A DNA stretch of 64,000 nucleotides, taken from positions 1 to 64,000 of the forward strand of contig JAHHHH010000003.1 in the NCBI GenBank assembly GCA_019359415.1. The letters are read 5' to 3'. Positions 8,509 to 18,600 of this stretch are shown in pieces; within the stretch, counting starts at the first letter, position 1; every line of letters starts with the position of its first letter. The position numbers were made by a program, and so were the translations under genes. The notes under the pieces are model-generated. The model saw only the letters and a list, made by a program, of their open reading frames with translations, ran no database searches and had not been told where the DNA came from. This DNA comes from Iphinoe sp. HA4291-MV1. Its GTDB lineage: Bacteria > Cyanobacteriota > Cyanobacteriia > Cyanobacteriales > Nostocaceae.

Positions 8509-9927
8509 GTGAATAAAATCAGGCAACTTTGGAGAAATATTGATTTCTTCTCATTACGTTTACGCTTAACAATTGGTATTGCTGTCGTTTCAGCATTAGG
8601 TAATGGTAGCATCGCTATTTGGATGAGCTGGAAAATGCAGCAAATTTTGATTGATAGTCATAAAAATTATGTTGAACAAATTGCTGCACGCCTACCTCGT
8701 GATGTGAAGCTTTATAGTGAAATGATACCATTAGAAACTGGATTGCAAAAGGCAATTGATAACTTGACCAACACCAACACATTCCTATGGGTAAAAAATT
8801 CTAATCATAAAATAACAGCACAATCTACCAATTGGCATTCTCTATCGGATTCTACAGTAGCTGAGTTAATGTCCACGAGCGAAATGCCGATTAAACCTGA
8901 GGTGTATAAAGTTGAACAACGCTACTTTGTTTTATGTGGTAGTTCTTTGCAAGTACAGGGGAAAGTACTAGGAAAGCTGCTCATAGTGCAAGATATCACC
9001 CGTGAACAGACAATGTTTTTGGCAATGGTACAGACTTTATGGATTGCCAGTATTTTAATCATTATTGTCATCACAGTTGCAATTGCATATTACGTTAGGC
9101 GTTCTCTTCACCCCTTGCGTCAACTCAACCAAATGACGGAAGTTATTTCCGCAAAAGATTTAGCACAAGCACAGCTACATATCGAGCATGCACCCAGTGA
9201 AGTTAAAGAGTTAGCTCAAACTTTCAATATGCTGTTATCTCGTCTCTCTCAGTTTTGGGAACAGGAGCGACAGTTTGTGAGTAATGTTTCTCATGAATTA
9301 CGCACTCCGTTGACGATTGTACATGGTTACTTGCAAAGCGTATTGCGGAGGCAGAATAATTTAACAGAAACGCAAAGAGAAGCTTTGGAAACAGCTGCAT
9401 CAGAAGCTGAACACACTATTCGCCTTTTAGAAAATCTACTTGATTTAGCACGAGCAGATAGTGGGTACTTGCATTTTCACATAGAATATTGCGTATTAAA
9501 TGATTTAGTGGTAGAAGTCGTCGGGATGGCGAAAAAGTATAGTGAAAGAACAATTCAAATTGAGGATAAAATTGATTTTGTTGAAGCAAAAGTAGACTAT
9601 GATCGCCTCAAACAAGTGTTACTCAATTTAATTGATAATGCTATTAAGTATTCTGAACCTGATGCTCCTATAATCTTAAAGTTAAATCAGCAAGAAAATC
9701 AAGCAATTATTCAAGTTTGTGACAAAGGTTATGGTATACCTCTACAACAGCAATCACGCATTTTTGAGCGATTTTACCGCGTAGATGAAGCCCGTAACCA
9801 TGCTACTGGTGGTAGTGGTTTGGGTTTATCGATAGTCAAGACTCTTGTTGAAGGAATGGGGGGTAGTGTAACAGTGCGCTCCAAATTAGGAGAGGGGAGC
9901 GTGTTTACTGTGACTTTACCTATTTAG
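8509..9927 (+). CDS. Membrane sensor histidine kinase
   Basis: A 472-residue two-component kinase with a GTG start at 8509. Order: first membrane span about residues 16-38, periplasmic sensing domain 40-170, second span about 172-196, HAMP linker to about 245, HisKA with phospho-acceptor H262 in SHELRTPL, and HATPase_c with the N box (LLNLIDNAIKYS), the G1 box (DKGYGIP) and the G2 box (GGSGLGLSIV). It resembles the RppB/NrsS-like kinases of cyanobacteria in layout. No response regulator gene is adjacent; the nearest OmpR-type regulator is at 18692. The signal is unknown. Confidence 0.88.
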   Translation: MNKIRQLWRNIDFFSLRLRLTIGIAVVSALGNGSIAIWMSWKMQQILIDSHKNYVEQIAARLPRDVKLYSEMIPLETGLQKAIDNLTNTNTFLWVKNSNHKITAQSTNWHSLSDSTVAELMSTSEMPIKPEVYKVEQRYFVLCGSSLQVQGKVLGKLLIVQDITREQTMFLAMVQTLWIASILIIIVITVAIAYYVRRSLHPLRQLNQMTEVISAKDLAQAQLHIEHAPSEVKELAQTFNMLLSRLSQFWEQERQFVSNVSHELRTPLTIVHGYLQSVLRRQNNLTETQREALETAASEAEHTIRLLENLLDLARADSGYLHFHIEYCVLNDLVVEVVGMAKKYSERTIQIEDKIDFVEAKVDYDRLKQVLLNLIDNAIKYSEPDAPIILKLNQQENQAIIQVCDKGYGIPLQQQSRIFERFYRVDEARNHATGGSGLGLSIVKTLVEGMGGSVTVRSKLGEGSVFTVTLPI

Positions 9928-10029
9928 TTGCAATCATTATCGTACATTAAAGGGTTTAAGACCCCTACGTCTTTCCGTAGTACGCCAGATGTCTCAAGTC
10001 GGGAAACCCGCCTACGAAACTGGCTCCTC

Positions 10030-10064
10030 AGTTTGAGGTGGGGTTTAAATCCCCAACTCAAACT
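10030..10064. terminator. Long imperfect palindrome between convergent kinase genes
   Basis: AGTTTGAG-G-TGGGG paired with CCCCA-A-CTCAAACT around TTTAAAT. Two mismatches in a 35-base palindrome lying between two genes that point at each other make a bidirectional terminator plausible. A smaller palindrome GGGTTTAAGACCC lies near 9952. Confidence 0.55.
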
Positions 10065-10068
10065 GTCT

Positions 10069-11424
10069 TTAATTTTGAATTTTGAGAGAAGTTGGAGCGG
10101 AGGTTTCCTCCGTCCCTTGCGCGTCTCCGTTGGCGCAGCCTCTGGGATAGGAGAAGGAGATTCCAATCTTGCCCATAGGGCACGCTTGCGCGTTGGCGGA
10201 GCCTGCGCTTTGCGCATACGGTGATTTTGAATTGTTATTTGGAGGTGGGTACATTGGTAGTCTCACTGTAACAATTGTTCCCATTCCTTCTTGACTTTTG
10301 ACTCGAATCTCACCTCCATGAAGCTCCACGCATTTTCTCACAATAACAAGTCCAAGTCCTGTGCCTTGAATTTTACCTACATTTCTAGCACGGTAGAAGG
10401 TTTCAAATAGATGAGCTTGGTCTTGGTAAGGAATGCCTATCCCTTGGTCTTTTACCCGGAAAACTGCTACACCTTCTTGGCAAATCAAATCAAACCAAAT
10501 TTTGCTTTCTGGGAAAGAGTATTTGATGGCATTGGAGAGTAGATTGGTGAAAATGGAACTTAACAGGATTTCATCCATTTGGGCTAGTGTGCATTCTCCC
10601 TGGCAACTAAAGACAATATCACATTTACCGTCTGTATTGAGTTGAAAAATTTCTGTAAGTTCCTGGCAGAAAATTTTGATATCTAAAGAGGTAGGTTGGT
10701 ATTCAACTCTGTCAACTTCGGTTTTACTGAGGAATAAAACCTCATCTAAAAGTTGAACCATTTGGTTTATAGAACTTTGAATTCGCTGAAAGTATTTGAC
10801 TCTACACTCCTCAGTCAAACGAGCGTTATAGTTTTCGAGTAGCTGTGCAGATGTACGAATAATACTCATAGAAGTGCGAAACTCGTGGGAAACCATTGCC
10901 ACAAATTTCGATTTGAATTGATTCAGTTCTTGTTCTTTGACTAGCGCTTCACGAATGCGTTGCTCGTTTGCGCGTAACTGATTAAAAATTTGTCCTCGTT
11001 GAATAGCATAGTGAATAAAACGCACTAGCATCTGAATTGTTAGTTGGTCTTTGACAATATAGTCCTGCGCTCCTTCTGCTAGTGCTTGTAGTGCTAATTC
11101 TTCATCATCAAGCCTTGATAGCACCACAACAGGAATATCAGGTACGGCTTTTTGGAATTTTTTTACGGTATCCAATCCATTAGAATCTGGCAGATTGAGG
11201 TCTAACAAAACAACATCGAATCTGCGTTGATATATGGTTTGTGATGAAGAATTCCTTGAGACGAGGCTAATTCCTGCTGTACAAGCAACAATTGCCTCAT
11301 TCAGACACTCCACATATTCTACTTGCCATTCTTCGTGACTATTGCGCGTTAATATTTGACCTAGTAGGCGAGTATCACAAGAGCTATCTTCCACCAGAAG
11401 AATCTGAATTTTTCTATTCCCCAT
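10069..11424 (-). CDS. Response regulator-histidine kinase (REC-HisKA-HATPase)
   Basis: A 451-residue cytoplasmic protein. An N-terminal receiver domain (about residues 5-130) has the acidic pocket (ED12-13), phospho-acceptor D75 (LLDLNLP) and K125. A coiled linker is followed by HisKA with H180 in SHEFRT and HATPase_c ending GTGLGLVIVRKCVELHGG. It would take a phosphate on its receiver and control its own kinase domain. The kinase domain proper ends around VTVRLPMY. The last 59 residues or so (393-451) are encoded by dispersed repeat DNA and have no counterpart in the family, so the native stop seems to have been lost. Confidence 0.85.
   Translation of the reverse strand: MGNRKIQILLVEDSSCDTRLLGQILTRNSHEEWQVEYVECLNEAIVACTAGISLVSRNSSSQTIYQRRFDVVLLDLNLPDSNGLDTVKKFQKAVPDIPVVVLSRLDDEELALQALAEGAQDYIVKDQLTIQMLVRFIHYAIQRGQIFNQLRANEQRIREALVKEQELNQFKSKFVAMVSHEFRTSMSIIRTSAQLLENYNARLTEECRVKYFQRIQSSINQMVQLLDEVLFLSKTEVDRVEYQPTSLDIKIFCQELTEIFQLNTDGKCDIVFSCQGECTLAQMDEILLSSIFTNLLSNAIKYSFPESKIWFDLICQEGVAVFRVKDQGIGIPYQDQAHLFETFYRARNVGKIQGTGLGLVIVRKCVELHGGEIRVKSQEGMGTIVTVRLPMYPPPNNNSKSPYAQSAGSANAQACPMGKIGISFSYPRGCANGDAQGTEETSAPTSLKIQN
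10080..10225. repeat. Dispersed repeat encoding the C-terminal tail of the kinase
   Basis: Contains CCTTGCGCGTCTCCGTTGGCGC, here cited as GCGTCTCCGTTGGCGCAGCC, then GGGATAGGAGAAGGAG and CGCTTGCGCGTTGGCGGAGCC. Related units occur near 3301-3345, 11944-12030, 46555-46640 and 47050-47125. In this copy the repeat lies inside the open reading frame on the minus strand. Confidence 0.65.
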
Positions 11425-12088
11425 AAAAAATATTATCTTTTTTGGCAGATTAACCGTTTTACTCTCGCCAGAGTCAGCAATAGGGTATCTTATGTCTTGA
11501 GAAGGTAAAGTGAGTTAGTTAGTATATTCACCTTTTTATTTTCAAGAAAGCTTTTTAGCTAAAATATTAATCAAAAATTTAAGTTTTCTTCATTGAAATA
11601 ACACAGAGACTTCACTTAAAATTCTTTCTCCACTTAATTTGCCATGTTAAGTTTTAAGCGTGCTATTCCTCCTCAAAAAAATATAGCTCTAGCTGAGTTA
11701 CATATTTCATCATATAGTAACATGATAATATATAGCTACTAACCAGTTTGAAAATGTAGTGGAAAGGTATAGAGGAAAAGAGCATTCTTTGCACCTCCAC
11801 ATCTTTTGAAAGCATGAATTTTTTTCTGTGAACAGTGCTTGGTTCGTAAGGTAGTGAAGCGTTGTACGAGTTTCGGAAGTAAGTGATCACCGTCACAGAC
11901 ATTTTAAGTTGAATTCATTCTGCCAAGATTATCCACGTAGCGATCGCCCTTCGCCCAAGGGGCGACGCCAAAGACGAACGCGCAGCGTCTCCCTTAGGAG
12001 AAGGGGCAGTGGCAAAGCCAATCGCATCTTAAAGAGTGTGTGCAACCATTATCAATCACAAGCTAGCTTTGATTGAAAGCTCACGATA
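11425..12088. other. Gap with one repeat block and no convincing gene
   Basis: AT-rich to about 11930, with only a 79-codon open frame (11663-11902, minus) that has no recognisable domain and odd composition. 11941-12030 is a dispersed repeat block (CGCCCAAGGGGCGACGCC, CGCAGCGTCTCCC, GGCAAAGCCAATCGCAT) that recurs near 46555 and 47060. Confidence 0.5.
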
Positions 12089-14629
12089 TCAAAGACGAAA
12101 TCCTCGCAGACGAAATAAGCTTTTGCTGATTAGATATTTGGATGATGTACTGCTAGCTTTAGCCTCAAGGATACCTTGCAATGGATTTCTGGCTTTGCGA
12201 TCGCGCTTCTCCCCCACCCACCACAAAATACCACAGGTTGTGAGAAAAGTTAGCCAGATGATGACAACATAGGGGATGGGAAAAATGCGTAGTAAAACTA
12301 GAGTTGTGAAGTAGCCTACTGTTGGTAACCAGTAAGACATTACCATAAGATCACTATAATCCACCAGATCCTCAAAATCTTTCTTGCGGATTACATCAAT
12401 GATTATAAAAGGATACAAAATTGCTCCCAATAAGAACGCTGTAAGCCGACCCCTAGGTCTGTCGTCGTAGGGCGTTATCCAGGAAAAGTAGAAACACGCT
12501 ATTACTAATACAGCTGCAAACACTAAAAGCCCTTTGGTGCTACTAAATAGTGTTGATGAGTGGAGAGCAATATTTGCCATCTCGCCTAAGGCAATTAGGG
12601 CAATGATAATGAGGAGGGTGAGGATTAACCGAAGGTGCCAACTCGTCTTGAATTGATATTTTATAGGTCGAAAGATATTGAGCCAATCTCTCTGGGTTGG
12701 CAAGGTTTTTATTACATATCCTTTTAGCAGGCAATAAAGCAAATTACATTTCATGTTAGATGTCAAACTAACCCAAAGGTAACAGCAACGAGAACTTGCA
12801 TCGGTGGTTTTGAAAACTTCCTCGACAAAGCGTGCTTGCCAATTAGATAATTGAGGTATCTGATTGCTTGGCATAGCAGCTAGTTCATGGGCGACTTCTT
12901 TTATTGCTACATAACGTTCAGATACTTTCTGAGATTTTATATCTTCGACTAACTTAGGTACAGAGTCACTAAACAGAGAATTTACTATATTCACTAATTC
13001 TGGTGTAGGTTGTTCTTTTATAAGAGCGAATAGATTCATTTCCCCCACAACTTGTATTGAACACAAAGGAATGACAAGTCGCGGATCTAATGCTGGTGGC
13101 GTTGCAGGAATTGTCTCAATTGGCGCTTTCTCCATCAAATACGCTATCCTACCAGCAATTATTGGCAGAGCTGAATTTGCAGGCTCATTAAAAGGTTCCC
13201 AGATCCAATCCAGCTTATCAGCCCGCCGCTGTTCCTCTGTGAGGGGATAATCTCGTAAGACATCTTCTACATTAGGTTGATGTAGCAAAGCTGCTAAACG
13301 CCAAGCTGCTCTACCTGCTTTACTCTCATCTTCTTGCCATAGCAAGGGTACAAGTACTTTAGCTGCTTCTGGTGTACCAATTGTGAGCAAGTCATCCATC
13401 GCTTCAACAGAACCGTTCGCAGCTAAAGATGTAAGTGCAGGTACTGCTAAATCGCCCATACGTACTAATGGTGTACGCGCCTCTTGGCAATTAGTATAGT
13501 AGTGTCCAAGCCGTTGTGCTGCATCAGGTAGGTTAGTGAGAGATAGAGCATTAGCCGCAGCTGTGCGACGGGCTGGCTCTTGACTCGTAGCCAGTGTTTT
13601 TGCTAAAAACTCTAACACTTCTCTACCACGGGGACGTGAATCTGCAGCAACAGCACCAAAAGCAGCTTCTACAGCAGTTGTGTTACCAACTGTGCCTAGT
13701 TGAACTTTGAAAGAATTTATAATTTTTTCGGCTAATCTTTGGTCTACTTTCTGAGCATCAGCGATGCATTCAAAAGCAGTAATAGAGTCTTTTGTATATA
13801 TTTTCTGGAGCAAAGCTGTACTATCTCCAGCAAGTCCGCACCAAAGTTTGACAGTCTCACGCCAAGCATCATTGTCTGTTTGGAAACGAGCGAATAGATC
13901 ATCGGCTTTATCTATCAATTCAGCAGCAGCGAAGAACTCCTGTAAAGTAAGATGGGCAAATTGATATCTATCACCGCCATCGATCGCCAGTAGTAAGCCG
14001 CTACGTTCTACAATTTCGTCTAACAGCGGTGACGCGTCTTGATCTGCTTGGAGATTCAGTCCAGGGAGCACCTGTCGTACCTGCTCCAACACTGTTGTAT
14101 ATTTGATGCTACGGCGGTCTTGCTGTTGATAATTAGAACTGTCTTGGTTGTAAAGAGCTAAGTGCTGGAGTACTAGCCGCTTGTCCCGTGCTTGAAAACG
14201 ATTGTGTTCTTGATGCCATTGATCTAGCAGAATATCTGTAGATTTCCGATAAAACTCTGCCCGCGAGTGAGGTAGTACAAAAGGGGTGTCTGTGTAGAGG
14301 TAAGCAATAATAGTTAGCATGAGCGGATTACGTGCTAAAGCCATAATTCGCGGTCGATCACGCAACGTATGCATCAGTTGCTCAATCGACTTATCTGTTG
14401 GCATATCTTGCTTCCATGAACCCAAGAAGTGGCGAATCTGTTGATCGCTAAATTCCACAACTTCCAGCGTCCGGTTAACTACATCAGCAAATTCACTTCT
14501 GTAAACTGCAGTACGACAAGTTATGACAACGCGACATTTTGGGTGCTTGTCTAACAGATCCTTAATTTGCTGTACGACTCGCCAGCGATCGCTACTGTTA
14601 ACTTCATCAAGACCATCTAACAGTAGCAT
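12089..14629 (-). pseudogene. NACHT-type STAND ATPase, 5' truncated
   Basis: 846 codons are open, but the frame begins at MLLLDGLDEV, which is the Walker B motif of a NACHT/AAA ATPase. The Walker A loop and any N-terminal effector domain are missing. Upstream, the reading frame meets stops and a transposase relic at 14641. What remains is the rest of the NACHT domain (to about residue 240, with LTLQEFFAAAELI), a run of HEAT-like helices (about 330-460) and a membrane-anchored end with several hydrophobic spans (about 665-800). STAND proteins of this kind often serve in signalling or phage defence. The remaining body is long and uninterrupted, so the truncation may be recent. Confidence 0.7.
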
Positions 14630-14640
14630 GAGTGTGCCTT

Positions 14641-14776
14641 GGCGATAAACCTAAATTTTTTAATTCCAACCAAATCTCTTTTTCAACTTCAATGAATTCA
14701 TTTTTTTTGAGACGTAGGCAGAAATATACATCCTGCTCTCTGAGCCAGTTTCCTAGTTTAACTGAACAGAATTCAC
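14641..14776 (-). pseudogene. IS4-type transposase relic
   Basis: On the minus strand one frame reads EFCSVKLGNWLREQ, VYFCLRLKKNEFIEVEKEIW and LELKNLGLSP. This is the central region of cyanobacterial IS4-family transposases, where the usual text is DREFCSVKLGNWL. Only about 45 codons survive. The 3' end runs straight into the NACHT coding sequence at about 14640, and the 5' end is lost near 14776. No inverted repeats were recognised. Confidence 0.65.
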
Positions 14777-14887
14777 ATTTCTTTCGGTTTTGAATGCAAT
14801 ATACCGATTAGCTTGTCATTAGGATTGCCGTCGAACTGGAAAATTTACGGGGTAGTGTGACTGTTGTTGTTTCCATCCGGGATACTC

Positions 14888-15625
14888 CTAGACCGGATCA
14901 TGTAGCCTCACTCCAATTCCTCCATCCACACTTAAGGATGCACCAGTCATAAAACTTGCCTGCGGCGATACCAAAAACAGCGCTACCTGAGCAATCTCCT
15001 CTGGTTGTGCAATCCTCTCTAGTGGATGTATTTTGGACAATTGCTGAAACGCAACTTCATTTCCCTCAAACCCAGCTAACAGCATCGGTGTTGCTGTTGA
15101 ACCGGGGCAAATTGCATTAATCCGAACATCTGATCCGATGTCAACCGCCATAGCTTTGGTTAGCCCAACCAAAGCGGTTTTACTGGTAGCATAAGCAATA
15201 AACCCTGGTTTGGTATTGATTGCATGAACACTGGCAATATTAACAACCGAACCCCTTGCTTTTTTCAGTTGTGGTAACAATCCCTGAGTCAGCAGAAACG
15301 GGGCAATCAAGTTAGTATTTAGAGTGCGATGCCAGTGTTCTGCTGTCACCTGTTCAGTCTTACCAAGAATCTGAATCGCGGCATTATTGACTAACGCAAA
15401 CATTCCTTGCTCTGGTATATACTTATCTACTGTGGCGAAAATATCTGTGCGATACTGTGGATTAGTGCAGAGAGTTTCAAGATCAGCTTGGATAAAAATA
15501 TCACAAACGCAGTTGCCAGCAACTTTATCTGAAGCAATTACAAAATAGTCTGATTCTACAAAAGCCTGACACAGTGCCTGACCAATGCCACCATTTGCTC
15601 CGGTAATGAGGACAGCTTTTGACAT
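14888..15625 (-). CDS. Short-chain dehydrogenase/reductase (SDR)
   Basis: A 245-residue classical SDR, taking the ATG at 15625 (MSKAVLITGANGGIG), where family members begin; the frame is open 37 codons further upstream but that part has no family character. Cofactor loop GANGGIG at residues 9-15, NNA at about 80-82, catalytic S132, Y145 and K149 (YATSK), and a C-terminal TGASLSVDGG. It should reduce or oxidise a carbonyl/alcohol with NAD(P)H. The substrate is unknown, and the neighbours (the IS relic and a DUF2808 gene on the other strand) give no clue. Confidence 0.85.
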   Translation of the reverse strand: MSKAVLITGANGGIGQALCQAFVESDYFVIASDKVAGNCVCDIFIQADLETLCTNPQYRTDIFATVDKYIPEQGMFALVNNAAIQILGKTEQVTAEHWHRTLNTNLIAPFLLTQGLLPQLKKARGSVVNIASVHAINTKPGFIAYATSKTALVGLTKAMAVDIGSDVRINAICPGSTATPMLLAGFEGNEVAFQQLSKIHPLERIAQPEEIAQVALFLVSPQASFMTGASLSVDGGIGVRLHDPV

Positions 15626-16110
15626 TACGACTAATTCACCCCCACAAAGTTGAATAACAGAGACATTGCTCCCTGAAAAGACAATTACTGGCACAGCTGG
15701 TATTGTAACTGAAAACGGACACCTCAGAGCTTGCACCTATCAGGAAAAACCACTAATACGCGAATGGAGGTGTAATAAATTAACACTGTCTGAGTCGAGT
15801 CAATGAGCCTAATCTGACGATTGACAAAAATAATTAAGTATAAAATGTGGCTTTTTCAGCCATTTAAAGTTTGATTTTTCCACTATAGAGAGCGATCGCA
15901 TCCTTTTTTGAAGCATTAGAAACATTACGAACTAATGAAACGCTGTACTTATTCAGCAAACTCTCATAAACTCTTCAGTTTATTTATTGATTTCTTAGTT
16001 AGAGCTTGTCTTGAGTTCATTGAGAATTCAGCAACTCCTTTCATCCTAGAAATATGAATCACTCATGGATTGTGATTCAAAAAGTTCTTCTTTTTTCTGA
16101 GGTTTCTAGG

Positions 16111-16605
16111 ATGAAAAAGCTGATTCTTAGTGTTGTCCCACTCCTACTTATCTCTTCTGCAATAGTTCCTCCCACTAACGCAGCCACATTTAGACGCGAT
16201 ACCAAAGCGACATATATCGTCCGTAGCGGAGCACTTTCTACCTATACCAATGCTGCTAATGCGACACACTATTTTGACTTACAAGTTCAAGGGCTTCCCC
16301 TTTCACACCTTTTTATTGATTTACCAAATGAGTTGACATTAACCAAGGGTATTAGCATAACAAATCAATCAGGAGAAAAAGTATCAGGAGAAGTTACCGT
16401 TAAAGACAAAAGAGCTGCGATCGCCTTCACCGAACCAGTAACGGCTGGAACTACACTCAAAGTTGCGCTACAAGGCGTGAGAACAACCTATCCATTGATA
16501 CCCGTTTCGCAGACGTGGCTTTACCCAATTTACGGTAGAAGCGTCGGATTAACGACAGACATCCCCTTTGGTTTAGTCCGAATCCAGACTTACGGTGCTA
16601 GCTGA
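16111..16605 (+). CDS. DUF2808 exported protein
   Basis: A 164-residue protein with a cleavable signal peptide (MKKLILSVVPLLLISSAIVP, cut after about TNA) followed by a DUF2808 domain, a cyanobacterial secreted family of unknown role. Family features are the central FDLQVQGLPLSHLFIDLPN stretch and the ending YPIYGRSVGLTTDIPFGLVRIQTYG (quoted part: GRSVGLTTDIPFGLVRIQTY). I take the ATG at 16111, behind CTAGG, because the signal peptide starts there; the frame extends 19 codons further up. A terminator-like hairpin follows. Confidence 0.8.
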   Translation: MKKLILSVVPLLLISSAIVPPTNAATFRRDTKATYIVRSGALSTYTNAANATHYFDLQVQGLPLSHLFIDLPNELTLTKGISITNQSGEKVSGEVTVKDKRAAIAFTEPVTAGTTLKVALQGVRTTYPLIPVSQTWLYPIYGRSVGLTTDIPFGLVRIQTYGAS

Positions 16606-16632
16606 AACTCAACAGGTGAGGAAGCCGACGAT

Positions 16633-16658
16633 AGGGGCGATTTTGCATCATCGCCCCT
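16633..16658 (+). terminator. Hairpin after the DUF2808 gene
   Basis: Perfect 9-base arms AGGGGCGAT and ATCGCCCCT around an 8-base loop, 28 bases past the stop. Only a weak T-run follows, at about 16679, so termination is likely but not certain. Confidence 0.6.
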
Positions 16659-16910
16659 AAAGCCAATCAAAGCAAGCTTTTAAGGCTGTTTACACCTCCT
16701 CAGAAAAAATTTATGTGCAACAAAATATCGGGAGAATCGTCCGGAACACTGGAACTGGAGTTTGTAGTTATAAGTGTTCCTAAAAAAGGGAACAAAAAAC
16801 AACAGACAACTGCATAAAACAGTCAAACCGAACCCGATAAATATATAGGAAAGGGTTCAAACCTAACAAACAAGACTAACTTTGAAATTCTTAAGATGAG
16901 GTAAGTAACT

Positions 16911-17198
16911 ATGACTAGCTTTACTCAAATCCGGGCACAAAACGACCTTCTTCAACCGATTCGTCAATGGTTTGATTCTATAGAAGTTCATAACGCTAAA
17001 CTAGCTCATTTCTTATGCAAACTGATCCCTGCTCAATGTCCTTTTGAACGTAATATTACACTATTTGGTCGCAAGTTATTTCACATTCCACCTATGTGTA
17101 AGTTAAATCCTCTTTATGAAGAAGTCGTGAGTTTACGTTTTAGAGCTTTGTGTTATCTTGCTGATGAATGTGGTGAAGATATAGCAGCCTATTGCTAA
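16911..17198 (+). CDS. Mo-dependent nitrogenase C-terminal domain protein
   Basis: A 95-residue stand-alone protein of the family annotated as Mo-dependent nitrogenase, C-terminal. Diagnostic segments are IRQWFDSIEV near the start, CKLIPAQCPFERN, and IPPMCKLNPLYEEVVSLRFRAL (quoted part: PPMCKLNPLYEEVVSLRFRA), with the ending CYLADECGED. Such proteins occur across cyanobacteria, including as short genes away from nif clusters; their function is not established. Five cysteines suggest metal or cluster contact, which is inference. The upstream gap of 300 bases is AT-rich and probably holds its promoter. Confidence 0.8.
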   Translation: MTSFTQIRAQNDLLQPIRQWFDSIEVHNAKLAHFLCKLIPAQCPFERNITLFGRKLFHIPPMCKLNPLYEEVVSLRFRALCYLADECGEDIAAYC

Positions 17199-17218
17199 TA
17201 ATCAGTGTGATAGTGATA

Positions 17219-18469
17219 TCATATAGTAACTATAGGTAATCGCACGCTGACTGTAGTACCTTCCGCAAGATTCGATCTCATCAAAAGCTCTCCACCATGA
17301 ACTTCCACAATGCGTTTGGTAATGGCAAGTCCTAACCCAGTTCCAGAAGATTTTGTAGAGTAAAAGGGCTGGGTTAGCTTGGGTAAAATCTCTGGGGAAA
17401 TTGGTTCACCACCATTGTGAACATTAATCCAAACTTGATTGAGATTGGTATTATTTGTAATTTGTAGTTCAATAGTCTCTCCTTTTGGAATTGCTTCAAA
17501 TGCATTCCGGACAATATTAATTAATACTTGTTTTAATTTATCTTTATCTCCTTCTACTTTAGTCGCATTCGTTGCTGCATCAAATGCAATTTTCCGTTCC
17601 ATAGCTTCTGGCATATTTTGCAGCGAAGGCAGCATTTCGGTAATAAATTCATTAATATCTATTTTTTCTAACTGCAATGTCTGCGGCTTAGCATATAGCA
17701 ATATTTCTTTTAACAATCTTTCTAATCTGTTGGCTTCGTCTAGTGCTAGAAATAATCGCTCTTTCGCTGGTGCTGATAAATCAAGTTTTTGAAAAAAGTT
17801 TAACCCCATTTTCATTGTTGTAAAAGGGTTGCGAATTTCGTGGATAATACAAGCAGCAAATTCGCCTATTGCAGCTAAACGTTCTTGTTCCACAAGCTTA
17901 GCCTGAGCTGCCCTTAATTCTTCTGTTCTCCGCGCTACCTCAGCTTCTAGTGTTTGATTAAATTGTAGTTGTTGCTGGTAGAGAAAATAATTGTCAATCG
18001 CTGTCGCTGCACGTTCAGCAAACAACTCAGCTATGCGAACTTCATCAGAAGAAAACTGGCGCGGCTGTTTTTGAAACAAACAAACCGTCCCAATAACTTC
18101 ACTTTGGGAAGTGCGTAAAGGCACCCCCAAATAGGCTTGATATCCTTCTGGTGTTTTGCCATAGTCAGTACAGGTTTTGGCATCCGATACCACGAGACTT
18201 CGTCCTGTATCCACCACCGTTCCAGCTACAGTCCCATGCAATGAATAAACCTCATCGCCACTGTTATCGAGGTCTATACTGCTAGCTAGCACCTTCTCAA
18301 AACCGTACTGGCATAGGGTGACAACCGACCAATCTATCTCGAGTAATTCACTAACGCCTAAGGTAATCTCTCGCAAGTAACTCTTGAGTTCACCTCTGCG
18401 ATAACTTAGTGAAGATAAAATTTCTAGTGTGCGTCTTTCTTGCTGCCAATTATGTGATTTCAAGGACAT
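17219..18469 (-). CDS. GAF-domain sensor histidine kinase
   Basis: A 416-residue soluble kinase with a GAF domain (about residues 20-165, with GVPLRTSQSEVIGTVCLFQK typical of GAF), a coiled coil (about 165-200), HisKA with H210 in IIHEIRNP, and HATPase_c with VLINIVRNAFEAIPKG, the GTGLGLAITKRIVEVHGG box and a usual end. The GAF domain may bind a bilin, nucleotide or other small ligand; no Cys in a phytochrome-like context stands out. It converges on the small nitrogenase-domain gene. The OmpR-type regulator gene 223 bases upstream is divergent and could be its partner. Confidence 0.85.
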   Translation of the reverse strand: MSLKSHNWQQERRTLEILSSLSYRRGELKSYLREITLGVSELLEIDWSVVTLCQYGFEKVLASSIDLDNSGDEVYSLHGTVAGTVVDTGRSLVVSDAKTCTDYGKTPEGYQAYLGVPLRTSQSEVIGTVCLFQKQPRQFSSDEVRIAELFAERAATAIDNYFLYQQQLQFNQTLEAEVARRTEELRAAQAKLVEQERLAAIGEFAACIIHEIRNPFTTMKMGLNFFQKLDLSAPAKERLFLALDEANRLERLLKEILLYAKPQTLQLEKIDINEFITEMLPSLQNMPEAMERKIAFDAATNATKVEGDKDKLKQVLINIVRNAFEAIPKGETIELQITNNTNLNQVWINVHNGGEPISPEILPKLTQPFYSTKSSGTGLGLAITKRIVEVHGGELLMRSNLAEGTTVSVRLPIVTI

Positions 18470-18600
18470 GGAATGCTCCTAGAAAAATGAAAAATAGTAT
18501 ACGTTATACCACTGACGATGAAAAGTTCTGTAGTCAAATCGACTCTTCAAAAACTGCAACAATTCTTATCAGGGTTTTCAACTTAGTCTGTGTATAATAT

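Noticed and set aside
9924-10217. Open frames on both strands across the gap between the two kinase genes
   Set aside because: They consist of palindromic and GCGTCTCCGTTGGCGC-type repeat DNA. Only the minus-strand frame that continues the kinase is kept.
11663-11902. 79-codon frame on the minus strand
   Set aside because: AT-rich, no ribosome site, no domain and unusual composition (many Y, S and F).
14821-14887. Protein-like plus-strand text (VELENLRGSVTVVVS) between the IS4 relic and the SDR gene
   Set aside because: Too short to place in a family, no start, and possibly chance. I could not decide whether it is another transposase-type fragment.
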